Below, piece after piece: positions 63,059 to 64,000 of a stretch of DNA of 64,000 bases. Source of the stretch: Otis tarda (taxonomy: Eukaryota > Chordata > Aves > Otidiformes > Otididae); assembly GCA_026413225.1 (NCBI GenBank), contig CM048554.1, positions 9,564,001 to 9,628,000 on the forward strand, given 5' to 3'. Position numbers and translations under genes: made by a program. The notes beneath the pieces were generated by a model. It was not told the DNA's origin. It did not search any database and saw nothing but the letters and a program-made list of their open reading frames with translations. Within the stretch, counting starts at the first letter, position 1. Each line of letters opens with the position of its first letter.

Positions 63059-64000
63059 CAGTTCATCTCCTCTTCAACTCTGCCCTCTCATCCTAGACAT
63101 GCTTGCTGTACCATGAGAACTCAATAATAAAAATAAATAAAAATAAACCAAAGTTTACAATCAACTGTAGAAGTAGTTTAGTGTGACTGGCTTTGCAGAT
63201 TGCTGCCATCACCTGGGAGGAGTAAGTTTGTCAGTGCTCTGCTTTTAAGAAAAACTGGCGCCATGGAGATGGCTGGAGGTGGGAGGGAGAGTGTCTGTTT
63301 TACGTGTAGTCCTGTGAACCGTGCACGTGTGTGTTTGGGAGGTGTGGGGGGAGAGATCTTCCCCCCCTGGTTGATGCAGTCTCTGGCTTACAGTGGGAAT
63401 CTGTCCTCTGCAGGAGATAATTTCAGGGAAGTGTAATGATCAGGCCCCCATGATGTGTGCTCTCACCAAATGCACCCAGCTCCACACCATCCCCTTACCA
63501 CCTCTAACGAGTGTTTCTGTGTAGAGTGTACCAAGTCGGTGAAGCCATTAGGGCCACTACATTACAATATGTATCTTGCTTTATTGCCTTTTATACCAGT
63601 GTTACACACATGCATGTATTGGTTCCTCACGCTGCCGACAGCAGAACTGAGGTGTAAGTGAGGCAGCGGGTCAGAGCCTATGGTGTCTCGCCTTGAACTC
63701 GCAGACCTGGTTCCGAGGGAGGTGCATATCAGAACCGAGCTGTCTTTTTCTGCAGTTTAGCCTTCATGTATATAATATTGCCATTAATTCTACTGGGGGA
63801 GAAGTTCCATCCAAAAATGTTGCCTACAGCTACCAAGCAATGAGTTAGGATTGTCTGTACAGTGTGTTTAGTTTTTATTTTTTAAGAAATCACAGATAGG
63901 GCATGTATATGAAATATAAATATATAAATACAATTTTGTATCAAAGTTTTGTAGTTTATGGCAAAACCTGGTTCTGTGGTAGCTAAGTGCAGTCCCTGTA
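63059..64000 (+). other. ATL2 3' UTR (continues past the window)
   Basis: A cluster of overlapping AATAAA signals lies at 63,126-63,147, about 70 bases after the stop, with GT-rich sequence shortly after. This could end a short transcript. The following 850 bases have no gene. They include AT-rich ATAAATATATAAATA near 63,914, which may serve more distal ends. The human gene also has a long 3' UTR, as I recall. Confidence 0.7.
63126..63147 (+). terminator. Polyadenylation signal cluster of ATL2
   Basis: Four AATAAA hexamers (63,126, 63,132, 63,136, 63,142) lie in an A-rich stretch, followed at about 63,170-63,195 by GT-rich sequence. This is the first canonical signal after the stop codon. 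Confidence 0.7.

Noticed and set aside
1-64000. CRISPR arrays, rRNA, tRNA, operons or riboswitches
   Set aside because: None seen; the window is vertebrate nuclear DNA.

Overview
The window looks like bird nuclear DNA, probably passerine. It carries CR1 LINE pieces ending in the avian ATTCTATGATT-type tail, ERVL-type LTRs of the kind common in songbirds, a class II endogenous retrovirus with avian-leukosis-like pol and env, and one intron-rich vertebrate gene with a CpG-island promoter. There are no prokaryotic features.

Layout: 1 to about 23,080 is intergenic. I could not support any host gene there. It holds an old reverse-strand CR1 copy (about 7,545-8,000), a strong inverted repeat (9,247-9,304), an older LTR-like fossil (12,822 to about 13,507) and a broken class II endogenous retrovirus with matching 209-bp LTRs (13,508-18,531). 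An ERVL-family LTR is nested inside that retrovirus.

From about 23,080 to 24,440 there is a CpG island with the promoter and first exon of ATL2 (atlastin-2), the ER-membrane GTPase that fuses ER tubules. The gene runs on the + strand to the stop at 63,058, with its 3' UTR continuing toward the window end. I traced 13 coding exons with GT-AG junctions and consistent phase; the predicted main product is 576 residues. Intron 1 (about 17.5 kb) holds a complete ERVL solo LTR with a perfect 5-bp target duplication. Intron 8 holds a CR1 3' end.

The most interesting biology is at the 3' end of ATL2. A 15-nt microexon (62,284-62,298) and an alternative terminal exon (62,400-62,507) offer a second C-terminus of 577 residues. 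This matches the known human split between an autoinhibited tail (ATL2-1) and a non-autoinhibited tail (ATL2-2). A further 42-nt in-frame candidate cassette exon lies at 61,150-61,191. No wholly new system was found.
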